Positions 42,349 through 49,835 of a DNA stretch of 64,000 bases are shown here, in pieces; the stretch's first letter is position 1, and each line of letters opens with the position of its first letter. The notes beneath the pieces are model-generated. The model made no database searches. It had not been told where the DNA came from and was given only the letters and a program-made list of their open reading frames with translations. The position numbers and the translations under genes were made by a program. Source of the stretch: Pseudomonas putida (GTDB lineage: Bacteria; Pseudomonadota; Gammaproteobacteria; Pseudomonadales; Pseudomonadaceae); contig NZ_MKZO01000073.1 in NCBI RefSeq assembly GCF_001941965.1, positions 124,001-188,000 on the forward strand, read 5' to 3'.

Positions 42349-42771
42349 ATGAACTCCAGTCGCCCCTACCTGGTGCGTGCACTGTACGAGTGGATCGTGG
42401 ATAACGATTGCACGCCTCATATCCTGGTGAATGCCGAGTATCCTGCGGTGCAGGTGCCCCAGGGTTTCGCCAGCGACGGTCAGATTGTCCTGAATATCTC
42501 GCCGAACGCCGTGCGCGGTCTGCAGATGGAAAACGATGCGGTGAGTTTCGAAGGGCGTTTCGGTGGCGTGGCCCACAGCCTCTACGTACCGACCGGCGCC
42601 ATCCTCGGCATCTATGCCCGTGAGAACGGTCAGGGCATGGTGTTCGAGCTCGAGCCGCCGATGGCCGAAGACGAAGAGGATGACGAAGTCGAGCCGGATG
42701 ACGATGGTCCGCCGGATGGCGGGCAGCCGCCGCGCCCTAGCGGTCGGCCGAGTCTGAAAGTGGTGAAGTAA
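42349..42771 (+). CDS. sspB: SspB, ClpXP protease specificity-enhancing factor
   Basis: Adaptor of 140 residues that delivers ssrA-tagged proteins to ClpXP. The substrate-binding domain begins SSRPYLVRALYEWIVDN and includes NISPNAVRGL and FGGVAHSLYVPTGAILGIYARENG (to about residue 95). A flexible acidic linker (about 105-122) leads to the ClpX-binding tail ending RPSLKVVK. The ATG at 42349 follows AAGGAG by six nt and gives the standard N-terminus. It is co-transcribed with sspA. Confidence 0.95.
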   Translation: MNSSRPYLVRALYEWIVDNDCTPHILVNAEYPAVQVPQGFASDGQIVLNISPNAVRGLQMENDAVSFEGRFGGVAHSLYVPTGAILGIYARENGQGMVFELEPPMAEDEEDDEVEPDDDGPPDGGQPPRPSGRPSLKVVK

Positions 42772-42780
42772 CGCTCTCCC

Positions 42781-42873
42781 AAGCTACAAGCCCCAAGCCG
42801 TAAGCGGTAAGAAAAAGCAGTTGGCGTCACCGCTGCTTTTTTCTTGCCGCTTATAGCTTGGGGCTTGTGGCTT
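42781..42873. terminator. two-way terminator between sspB and dolP
   Basis: A large imperfect hairpin: AAGCTACAAGCCCCAAGC, then TAAGCGG and AAGAAAAAGCAG pair with CTGCTTTTTTCTTGCCGCTTATAGCTTGGGGCTTG and onward. T runs occur on both strands, and the two flanking genes converge on it. Confidence 0.85.
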
Positions 42874-42875
42874 TC

Positions 42876-43454
42876 TTAATCGATGTATTCGAACAGTCTG
42901 ACGATCTTCTGCACGCCAGAGACGCCCTGCACCAGGTTGGTGGCGCGGTTGGCCTCCGCCTGGGTCAGCAGGCCGAGCATGTAGACGATGCCGTTCTCGG
43001 TGATGACCTTGATCCGCGAGCCGGGGATGCTCGAGTCGGCCAGCATCTGGGTCTTGATCTTGGTGGTCAGCCAGGCGTCGTTGTTGCGCGCCAGCAGCGA
43101 GGAGGGCTGCAGTACCTGCAGTTCGTTGTGGACCTTCTTGACCTTCTGCACCTGGCCGGCAGTCTGCTCGGCGAGGCTCTTCAGGTCGGCGCGTGGGGTC
43201 TGGCCGGCCAGCAGGACAACGCCGTTGAAGCTGCTGACGACGATGTGCGAGTTCTGGTCCAGGTCAGGGCTGGCCTTGGCCACGTTGACGGCCACCTTGG
43301 TCTCGATCAGCGAGTCGTCGATCTTGCTGCCCAGGGTGCGGGTGCCGCGGTCGTCATCGATCGGAGCTTCGCGGCTGGCGTTGATCACCGAGCTGCAACC
43401 GCTCAGGCTCAGGCACAGGGTCAGGGCCATCAGGCCGAGGCGTCTTGGGGTCAT
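42876..43454 (-). CDS. dolP: DolP/YraP-type outer-membrane lipoprotein with two BON domains
   Basis: Lipoprotein of 192 residues needed for outer-membrane integrity in enterobacteria, where it concentrates at the division site. The lipobox LSGC places the lipidated Cys at residue 20. Two BON domains follow (about 45-115 and 120-190), each with the pattern of a hydrophobic strand and Gly: SFNGVVLLAG and TENGIVYMLG. Its start overlaps the stop of the upstream gmhA-type gene by four bases, so the two are translated together. Confidence 0.93.
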   Translation of the reverse strand: MTPRRLGLMALTLCLSLSGCSSVINASREAPIDDDRGTRTLGSKIDDSLIETKVAVNVAKASPDLDQNSHIVVSSFNGVVLLAGQTPRADLKSLAEQTAGQVQKVKKVHNELQVLQPSSLLARNNDAWLTTKIKTQMLADSSIPGSRIKVITENGIVYMLGLLTQAEANRATNLVQGVSGVQKIVRLFEYID

Positions 43455-44044
43455 TCTTCACTCCCGAACAATTGGCTGTCGATCAGATCGCAGAGGCAGT
43501 GGATCGCCAGCAGGTGGACTTCCTGGATACGTGCAGTGACATTGGACGGTACGCGAATCTCGACATCCTCGGGCAGCAGCAGCGAGGCCATGCCGCCGCC
43601 GTCGCGTCCGGTCAATGCTACGACAATCATTTCGCGATCATGTGCGGCCTGGATCGCCTGGATGATGTTCGCCGAGTTGCCGCTGGTGGAAATCGCCAGC
43701 AGGACGTCGCCCGGCTGGCCGAGGGCGCGGATCTGCTTGGAGAAGATTTCGTTGTAGCTGTAGTCGTTGGCGATCGAGGTGATCGTTGAAGTGTCGGTGG
43801 TCAGGGCGATCGCCGGCAAGCTCGGGCGTTCGCGCTCGAAGCGGTTGAGCAGTTCCGAGGAGAAATGCTGGGCATCGCCGGCCGAGCCGCCATTGCCGCA
43901 GGCGAGCATCTTGCCCTCGTTCAGCAGGGCATTGACCATGATCTGGCTGGCTTGCTCGATGTGGGGTGCAAGAACTTCCATCGCCTGTTGCTTGGTGTTG
44001 ATGCTGGCCTGGAAAAGCTGGCGAATTCGGGATTGCATGTCCAT
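43451..44044 (-). CDS. gmhA: SIS-domain phosphoheptose isomerase-like protein (GmhA/DiaA family)
   Basis: Sugar isomerase (SIS) fold protein of 197 residues. GmhA makes D-glycero-D-manno-heptose 7-phosphate for LPS core; the close relative DiaA controls DnaA at the origin, and position beside yraN-dolP is where diaA lies in E. coli. The phosphate-binding segments CGNGGSAGDAQHF and ISTSGNSANI are clear. Sequence alone does not settle the GmhA versus DiaA role. The ATG at 44044 has AAGG eight nt upstream; in-frame codons further upstream lack a site. Confidence 0.9.
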   Translation of the reverse strand: MDMQSRIRQLFQASINTKQQAMEVLAPHIEQASQIMVNALLNEGKMLACGNGGSAGDAQHFSSELLNRFERERPSLPAIALTTDTSTITSIANDYSYNEIFSKQIRALGQPGDVLLAISTSGNSANIIQAIQAAHDREMIVVALTGRDGGGMASLLLPEDVEIRVPSNVTARIQEVHLLAIHCLCDLIDSQLFGSEE

Positions 44045-44166
44045 CAGTGTGACCTTAAATGGGGCTGGCCGGGCGGGGATTGAAAGGCTCCCGGCACATG
44101 TCTGTGCAGCCCGCGAAGCAAAGAGCAAAAAATTGAATGGGTAAAGGTGCGTCCGTCGGCGCGGGG

Positions 44167-44538
44167 TCAGCTGTCGAAGGCATTCTGCAACCAGTCGAGC
44201 GGTTGTCCCGAATGGCCACTGCCTTGTAATGCGATGACATCGAAGCGGCAGGGGTGATTGGCCCAGCGTGGTTCCTCCATCAGGAAATGCTGCGCGGCGA
44301 GCGTCAGTTTTTCCTGCTTGCGGGCATCGATGCTGCCGAGGGCGCCGCCAAAGCCTGCGTGCAGGCGATAGCGAACTTCGACGAATACTACTGTATCGCG
44401 GTCGAGCATGACCAGATCAAGCTCGCCGCGTTTGCACCGCCAGTTCCGCGCCAGAAGCACCAGGCCCTGGGTCAGGAGATAATCCAGGGCCTGTTGTTCG
44501 GCCGCCAATCCGGCGGCCTGGCGCGAAGGTGCGGGCAT
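44167..44538 (-). CDS. yraN: YraN, UPF0102 nuclease-fold protein
   Basis: Small protein of 123 residues in the YraN/UPF0102 family, which has a restriction-endonuclease-like fold and is found with lpoA, diaA and dolP in many gamma-proteobacteria. The conserved core is seen in RNWRCKRGELDLVMLDRD and VFVEVRYR, carrying the predicted Asp and Glu-x-Lys/Arg-type active-site residues. Function is not established. The ATG at 44538 slightly overlaps the end of lpoA; a GTG or ATG further upstream would only add residues antisense-like to lpoA. Confidence 0.9.
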   Translation of the reverse strand: MPAPSRQAAGLAAEQQALDYLLTQGLVLLARNWRCKRGELDLVMLDRDTVVFVEVRYRLHAGFGGALGSIDARKQEKLTLAAQHFLMEEPRWANHPCRFDVIALQGSGHSGQPLDWLQNAFDS

Positions 44539-44539
44539 C

Positions 44540-46354
44540 TCAGCGTGGCGTGTCAGGCAGGCGCTTGACCTGGCCACCGGCGAACTCGGCCCATGGCAAC
44601 TGGCGCTCGATACGCTGGTTCGGGCTCATGCTCAGGCTGCCGGACAGGCCTTCGATACGATTGTCGGGCAGGGTCTTCAGTTGGCCCAGGCGCGGCGCCA
44701 GGCTATAGGCGTCGACGCCCATGGCATACAGGCGACCCAGGCTGCCGGCGGCTTGCGGCCACTGGCGCACAACCTGCTGACGCAGGCCGTTGGTGGTGTC
44801 GAGCAGCCATGGGGTCTCGCAGAAGAGGATCCCGGTCATGTCGTTGTACTGGTTGACGTCACCACTGGCGCTATAGACGTTGGAGGTGGCGTAGACCGGC
44901 ACGTCGCCGGCGTACTGGAAGTTAAGGGTCGGCTTGATCTGCTGGGCCTGCTGCGGGGTCGAGGCGAGGAAGATGAAGTCGATGTCCTGGCGCCGCGATG
45001 GCTGCGCCGAGACATTGCCGCCCACGGTGCTTTGCAGGCTCTTGGCGCGGCCTTCGCTCTGGCGCAGTTGGAACAGCTCGGCGATCTGCTGGGCCAGGGC
45101 TACCGGCTGGGCGATGCGCTCGGCGGCGAGCAAGGTGCCGCCCTTGGCTTCCCAGTCCTGGCGGAAGGCAGCGAGCACGCGGTCGCCCCACTCACCGCTC
45201 GGCACCAGGGCCACGGCGCGGCGCTTGCCGTCGGCGTAGGCGCGGCGGGACACTTCACGGGCTTCGTCTTCGGCGGCGAGACCGAACTGGTACAGCTGTG
45301 GCGGGGTGTTCTGGCCGGCATCGCTGTAGTTCAGGGCAAGGGTCGGGATCGGCAGTTGTGGATAGGCTGCGAGTTGCTTGACCAGCGGTTTCTCCAGCGG
45401 GCCCACCACCAACTGCACGCCAGCGGCTTGCGCCTGGCGGTAGAAATCGTCGAGGGAGGTCAGGCGCGAGCTGTCGAAGACCTGGATGGCAGGCGGGTTC
45501 TGGCCGGCTTGCTGGGCCTGGAAGTGAGCAGCCATGAAGCCGTCACGCAGGGCGCGGGCGACCCCGGCCAACTGGCCTTCCTGCGGCAGCAGCAGGGCGA
45601 TCTTGTTCAGTGGCTGGCTGGTCAGGCTTTTCAGCTTCACCAGGGGCGACGGCAATTGCAGGGCTGCCGGGTGATTCGGGTTCTGCGCTTTCCAGGTGTC
45701 GATGGCGGCTTGCTGCTGTTCCAGGGTGCCGGCGCTTTTCACCGCCAGGGCCAGGCTGGTCCAGCCACCTAGGGTGTCGCTGCCACCGGTCTGCAGTTGC
45801 TCGGGGGGCAGGGCTGCGACCAGGTTCCAGATGGCATCGTTGTTGGCTGCGGCAGCCTCGCCACTGAGCAGCGGCGCCAGGGCGATACGCTCCTGGGCGG
45901 CGGCAAGGGTCTGGCCGTCGGCCTCGAAGGCGGCGGCATGAGCGCTGCGGGTGCGCGCCTGGAGGTCGGCCGGCAATTCGTTCAGGTGTGCCAGGCTCGG
46001 GTGGCTGAGGGCGGTCAGCGCGGCTTTCGGCTGGTTGCGGCTCAGTGCCAGTTCGGCGGAGAGGGTGCTGGCGAAGACCTGCTGGGCAGGCTTCAGGGTA
46101 TCCAGCTGGACCTGTTCGAGGATGCGTGCGGCGCGCGCGTTGTCCTTCTGCCGGTAGGCCAGGTCAGCGGCGCTCAGGCGCAGCAGTGCGGCTTTCTCCG
46201 GTGTCTTGCTGTTGGCAGCCTGTTCGAGCAGTTGCTCGATGCTGGCGTCTGGTGTGCGTGGCAGTTCGCCCAGGCTGGACGAAGGCGAACTGGCGCAGGC
46301 TGCCAGCAGGGCAGCGAGGCAGAGGGCTGAGAGTAGCCGCAGGCATGCGATCAT
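44540..46354 (-). CDS. lpoA: LpoA, outer-membrane lipoprotein activator of PBP1a
   Basis: Lipoprotein of 604 residues that reaches through the periplasm to stimulate the peptidoglycan synthase PBP1a. The lipobox LAAC puts the lipidated Cys at residue 20. An N-terminal helical TPR-like domain (about 35-250) is followed by a periplasmic-binding-protein-like domain (from about 255, IALLLPQEGQLAGVARALRDGF, to the C-terminus). It is first in lpoA-yraN, with gmhA and dolP further downstream, and is divergent from rsmI. Confidence 0.94.
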   Translation of the reverse strand: MIACLRLLSALCLAALLAACASSPSSSLGELPRTPDASIEQLLEQAANSKTPEKAALLRLSAADLAYRQKDNARAARILEQVQLDTLKPAQQVFASTLSAELALSRNQPKAALTALSHPSLAHLNELPADLQARTRSAHAAAFEADGQTLAAAQERIALAPLLSGEAAAANNDAIWNLVAALPPEQLQTGGSDTLGGWTSLALAVKSAGTLEQQQAAIDTWKAQNPNHPAALQLPSPLVKLKSLTSQPLNKIALLLPQEGQLAGVARALRDGFMAAHFQAQQAGQNPPAIQVFDSSRLTSLDDFYRQAQAAGVQLVVGPLEKPLVKQLAAYPQLPIPTLALNYSDAGQNTPPQLYQFGLAAEDEAREVSRRAYADGKRRAVALVPSGEWGDRVLAAFRQDWEAKGGTLLAAERIAQPVALAQQIAELFQLRQSEGRAKSLQSTVGGNVSAQPSRRQDIDFIFLASTPQQAQQIKPTLNFQYAGDVPVYATSNVYSASGDVNQYNDMTGILFCETPWLLDTTNGLRQQVVRQWPQAAGSLGRLYAMGVDAYSLAPRLGQLKTLPDNRIEGLSGSLSMSPNQRIERQLPWAEFAGGQVKRLPDTPR

Positions 46355-46531
46355 GTACGGGTCCTGTTACTCGATCAAATTAACCTGTGATTGTACCCAA
46401 GCGCTGGCCGGGGCGCGATCTTGCTGGCGTGAATCCTTTGTATCAGTTCGCTGGAAAGGTCTTTCGGTGGGGAATTGTCACCCGCTATCACGCTACAATG
46501 GCGGCTTTCATCCAGATGACAGGTGTGTGCT

Positions 46532-47407
46532 GTGACCGATGCTCCAGGTGCTTCCAACCCCTCTGCCGGGTCTCTTTATGTGGTGGCCACGCCCATCGGC
46601 AACCTGGATGACATCAGTGCCCGGGCCTTGAAGATCCTCGCCGACGTCGCCCTGATCGCGGCCGAGGACACCCGTCACTCGGTGCGTTTGCTGCAGCATT
46701 TCGGTATCAACACGCCACTGGCGCCCTGCCATGAACACAACGAGCGCGGCGAGGGCAACCGCTTCATCGCGCGCTTGCTGGCCGGGGATAACGTTGCGCT
46801 GATTTCCGATGCGGGGACGCCACTGATTTCCGACCCGGGCTATCACCTGGTGCGCCAGGCGCGGGCGGCCGGTATCAATGTCGTGCCGGTGCCGGGGGCC
46901 TGTGCGCTGATCGCCGCGCTGTCGGCGGCAGGACTGCCGTCGGATCGTTTCATTTTCGAGGGGTTTCTGCCGGCCAAGGCTGTCGGGCGCCAGGCGCGCC
47001 TGAATCTACTCAAGGAAGAACCGCGCACGCTGATCTTCTATGAAGCACCGCACCGGATCCTGGAGTGCCTGCAGGATATGGAAGCGATCTTCGGTGCCGA
47101 GCGTCCGGCGGTATTGGGCCGGGAGCTGACCAAAACCTTCGAAACCCTCAAGGGATTGCCTCTGGCCGAATTGCGCGCGTTCGTCGAGAGCGACAGCAAT
47201 CAGCAGCGCGGAGAGTGTGTGGTGCTGGTGGCGGGGTGGACTGCGCCGGAGGATGAGCAGGCGGTCAGCGGGGAAGTGTTGCGCGTATTGGATTTATTGC
47301 TGGCGGAGATGCCGCTCAAGCGTGCGGCAGCATTGGCGGCGGAAATTACCGGTGTGCGGAAGAATGTTCTCTATCAAGTAGCCCTGGATAAACAAAAAAA
47401 CAAATGA
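46532..47407 (+). CDS. rsmI: RsmI, 16S rRNA (cytidine-1402-2'-O)-methyltransferase
   Basis: Methylates the 2'-OH of C1402 in 16S rRNA at the decoding centre. The 291 residues belong to the tetrapyrrole-methylase fold; the N-terminal motif LYVVATPIGNLDDI and the SAM region SDAGTPLISDPG are clear. The C-terminal domain ends ITGVRKNVLYQVAL. I prefer the GTG at 46532 (AGGTG six nt upstream) to the GTG at 46523. The RNase P RNA gene follows about 65 bp downstream. Confidence 0.94.
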   Translation: MTDAPGASNPSAGSLYVVATPIGNLDDISARALKILADVALIAAEDTRHSVRLLQHFGINTPLAPCHEHNERGEGNRFIARLLAGDNVALISDAGTPLISDPGYHLVRQARAAGINVVPVPGACALIAALSAAGLPSDRFIFEGFLPAKAVGRQARLNLLKEEPRTLIFYEAPHRILECLQDMEAIFGAERPAVLGRELTKTFETLKGLPLAELRAFVESDSNQQRGECVVLVAGWTAPEDEQAVSGEVLRVLDLLLAEMPLKRAAALAAEITGVRKNVLYQVALDKQKNK

Positions 47408-47436
47408 TGTCACGATGACATTATCTGTTTTGTCAC

Positions 47437-47465
47437 TTGTTCTCTGAGCCCGCTCCCGTTAATCT
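47437..47465 (+). promoter_or_regulatory. sigma-70 promoter of rnpB
   Basis: TTGTTC (47437-47442) and TAATCT (47460-47465), spacer 17 bp. The RNA 5' end at about 47475 is ten bases downstream of the -10 box. Confidence 0.65.
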
Positions 47466-47474
47466 TTGCGCCGG

Positions 47475-47833
47475 AGAGTCGATTGGACAGTCGCTGCCGG
47501 TTTTTGTTCCGCAAAAATCGGGGGAGGAAAGTCCGGGCTCCATAGGGCAGAGTGCCAGGTAACGCCTGGGGGGCGCGAGCCTACGGAAAGTGCCACAGAA
47601 AACAACCGCCTAAGCACTTCGGTGCCGGTAAGGGTGAAAAGGTGCGGTAAGAGCGCACCGCACGACTGGTAACAGTTCGTGGCTAGGCAAACCCCACTCG
47701 GAGCAAGACCAAATAGGGTTCCATATGGCGCGGCCCGCGTTGGAACCGGGTAGGTTGCTAAAGACGTCCAGTGATGGCCGTCGTAGAGGAATGACTGTCC
47801 TCGACAGAACCCGGCTTACAGATCGACTCTCCA
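47475..47833 (+). ncRNA. rnpB: RNase P RNA (M1 RNA), type A
   Basis: Catalytic RNA that trims the 5' leader of tRNA precursors. The terminal helix P1 is seen as AGAGTCGAT at the 5' end and ATCGACTCT at the 3' end. Conserved core elements are present: GAGGAAAGTCCGGGCTCC (CR-I), the CR-V region ACAGAACCCGGCTTA and the AGGGTGAAAAGGTGCGGTAAGAGC block. About 355 nt, normal for this class. The ends are set by P1 and may be off by a few bases. Confidence 0.96.
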
Positions 47834-48041
47834 CCTCCTTCCCTTCCTCTGCTGATTCGATAGCAGAAGCCGCTTCGGTAATACCAAAAAAATCTTACTC
47901 TTAATAAATCACTTTAACTTCGCACTCTATTCATTTGAGTGAATTCGCTTTTTCCTCCCGAAAAACCCCTCCAAGTACCCTCCTGTCTGTCCTTGTTACG
48001 CTAAATCGCCGATCTGTAAGGGTTTTCCTTATATGCGCGCC

Positions 48042-48071
48042 TTGACGGTGCGGTGGGCGGATTCCTATAGT
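48042..48071 (+). promoter_or_regulatory. sigma-70 promoter of mraZ and the dcw cluster
   Basis: TTGACG (48042-48047), 18-bp spacer, TATAGT (48066-48071). Located 75-104 bp before mraZ; the MraZ boxes lie just downstream where a bound protein would block the polymerase. Confidence 0.75.
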
Positions 48072-48079
48072 GTGCGCAA

Positions 48080-48104
48080 GTGGCAGAAAGTGGCATGAAG
48101 TGGG
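48080..48104 (+). promoter_or_regulatory. MraZ boxes, three direct repeats
   Basis: GTGGC, GTGGC and GTGGG begin at 48080, 48090 and 48100, exactly one helical turn apart, within repeats of AAGTGG. This is the layout of MraZ operators, by which MraZ represses its own promoter and the dcw genes. Confidence 0.82.
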
Positions 48105-48145
48105 TTTTCAGACACAAAAAAGCTAACATTTAGGGAAGCGCAGCC

Positions 48146-48601
48146 GTGTTTCGCGGAGCAAACGCAATCAACCTCGACGCCAAGGGCCGTCTCGCAATGC
48201 CGAGCCGGTACCGTGACGAGCTTGATTCGCGCAGTTCCGGACAATTGATCGTGACGATCGACGCTGTGGATCCCTGCTTATGTGTGTACCCGCTCGACGA
48301 GTGGGAACTGATCGAAGCGAAATTGCGCGCCTTGCCGTCGTTACGTGAAGAGAACCGCCGCCTGCAGCGTTTGCTGATCGGTAATGCGGTAGATCTGGAA
48401 CTCGACGGCAGCGGGCGTTTTCTGGTTCCGCCGCGTCTGCGCGAATACGCCAAGCTCGACAAGCGCGCGATGCTGGTGGGGCAACTGAACAAATTCCAAC
48501 TGTGGGACGAGGATGCCTGGAACGCTGTTTCTGCAGCGGATCTGGCAGCCATTCAACAACCGGGCGCCATGCCTGACGAACTGCGTGATTTGATCCTGTG
48601 A
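48146..48601 (+). CDS. mraZ: MraZ, transcriptional repressor of the dcw cluster
   Basis: AbrB-fold regulator of 151 residues that forms rings and binds the GTGG repeats upstream of its own gene. Two SpoVT/AbrB-like repeats can be seen, each with a D.KGR or D.SGR core: NLDAKGRLAMPSRYRD (from residue 7) and ELDGSGRFLVPPRLRE (from about residue 84). First gene of the cluster; the stop overlaps the rsmH start. Confidence 0.96.
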   Translation: MFRGANAINLDAKGRLAMPSRYRDELDSRSSGQLIVTIDAVDPCLCVYPLDEWELIEAKLRALPSLREENRRLQRLLIGNAVDLELDGSGRFLVPPRLREYAKLDKRAMLVGQLNKFQLWDEDAWNAVSAADLAAIQQPGAMPDELRDLIL

Positions 48602-49545
48602 CTATTGATAGCGGCTTTAACCACATCACCGTACTTCTGGACGAGGCCGTCGAGGCTCTTTCGGTGCGCGCGGATGGCTGCTATCTGGATGGCACCTTCG
48701 GACGCGGTGGACACAGTCGGCTGATTCTGCAGAACCTCGGCCCGGGAGGTCGCCTCCTCGGGTTCGACAAGGATCCTCAAGCGATTGCCACCGGGCAAGC
48801 GCTGGCGGCCGAAGACGGCCGCTTTGTCATTGTGCAGCGCAGTTTTGCCGAGCTGGGTTCGGAAGTCGCCGAGCGCGGTCTGGCCGGCAAGGTCAGCGGC
48901 GTGCTGTTCGACCTGGGCGTGTCTTCGCCGCAGCTGGACGACCCGGAGCGCGGCTTCAGCTTCCTCAATGACGGTCCGCTGGACATGCGCATGGATCCGT
49001 CCCGTGGCGTCAGTGCGGCCGAGTTCATCGCCACCGCGCCGGAAGAAGAAATCGCCCGTGTCTTCAAGGAATACGGCGAAGAGCGTTTCGCCAGGCGCAT
49101 GGCCCGTGCCGTGGTCCTGCGTCGTGAAGAGCAGCCGTTCACCCGCACCGCCGACCTGGCGGAAGTGCTCAAGGTCGCCAACCCTGCGTGGGAAAAGGGC
49201 AAGAACCCGGCCACCCGTGCGTTCCAGGGGCTGCGCATTCACGTCAACAATGAACTGGGCGATCTCGAGGCCGGTCTCGACGCCGCGCTGGAGGCCCTGG
49301 AGGTCGGTGGCCGTCTGGCGGTGATCAGCTTCCATTCCCTCGAAGACCGCATCGTCAAACTCTTCATGCGCAAGCTGGCCAAGGGCGAGCAGGACAACCT
49401 GCCGCGCAACCTGCCAGTGCAGTTCAAGCCGTTCGAGCCGAAGATCAAGCTGATCGGCAAGGCGCAGTTCGCCTCCGACGCTGAACTCAAGGCCAACCCA
49501 CGTTCGCGCAGCGCCGTCTTGCGTGTGGCGGAGAAGCTTCGGTGA
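48598..49545 (+). CDS. rsmH: RsmH, 16S rRNA (cytosine-1402-N4)-methyltransferase
   Basis: Methylates N4 of C1402, the same nucleotide modified by RsmI encoded about 1.2 kb upstream. The 315 residues show the SAM motif DGTFGRGGHSR, LFDLGVSSPQLDD and FHSLEDRIVK near the C-terminus. The GTG start overlaps the mraZ stop (GTGA), and ftsL overlaps the 3' end in the same way. Confidence 0.97.
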   Translation: MTIDSGFNHITVLLDEAVEALSVRADGCYLDGTFGRGGHSRLILQNLGPGGRLLGFDKDPQAIATGQALAAEDGRFVIVQRSFAELGSEVAERGLAGKVSGVLFDLGVSSPQLDDPERGFSFLNDGPLDMRMDPSRGVSAAEFIATAPEEEIARVFKEYGEERFARRMARAVVLRREEQPFTRTADLAEVLKVANPAWEKGKNPATRAFQGLRIHVNNELGDLEAGLDAALEALEVGGRLAVISFHSLEDRIVKLFMRKLAKGEQDNLPRNLPVQFKPFEPKIKLIGKAQFASDAELKANPRSRSAVLRVAEKLR

Positions 49546-49835
49546 GCAGGCTCTACGCCAAACCCTTGCCAGGCGGAAGCTTCCTGATGCTTCTGCTGTT
49601 CGTTGGCGTGCTCGTGTCCTCGGTCGCGGTGTCCTACAGCGCGCACTGGAACCGGCAGTTGCTGAACACCCTGTACGGCGAACTCAACGAGCGCGACAAG
49701 GCGCAAGCCGAGTGGGGCCGCCTGATTCTCGAGCAAAGCACCTGGACGGCCCACAGCCGCATCGAAGCCCTGGCCAGCGAGCAGTTGAAAATGCGCGTTC
49801 CTGCCGCTGACGAAGTGCGGATGGTGGCGCCATGA
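49542..49835 (+). CDS. ftsL: FtsL, divisome bitopic membrane protein
   Basis: Small division protein of 97 residues that forms the FtsQLB complex and activates septal wall synthesis. A short cytoplasmic tail, one membrane helix (about residues 14-35) and a periplasmic coiled coil (about 40-85, LNTLYGELNERDKAQ) are visible. Starts at GTG overlapping rsmH, and ends four bases into ftsI. Confidence 0.94.
   Translation: MSRLYAKPLPGGSFLMLLLFVGVLVSSVAVSYSAHWNRQLLNTLYGELNERDKAQAEWGRLILEQSTWTAHSRIEALASEQLKMRVPAADEVRMVAP

Larger units (their letters stand above)
47834..48145. other. rnpB-mraZ intergenic region
   Basis: The 312 bp start with an AT-rich stretch (47840-47960) containing TCTGCT/AGCAGA, a possible weak end for rnpB, followed by the mraZ promoter and MraZ boxes (48042-48104). 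No gene seen. Confidence 0.7.

Noticed and set aside
46475..46499. Possible rsmI promoter TTGTCA and TACAAT
   Set aside because: The spacer is only 13 bp, too short for a sigma-70 promoter; the TACAAT may be a real -10 with a poor -35, but I cannot choose one.
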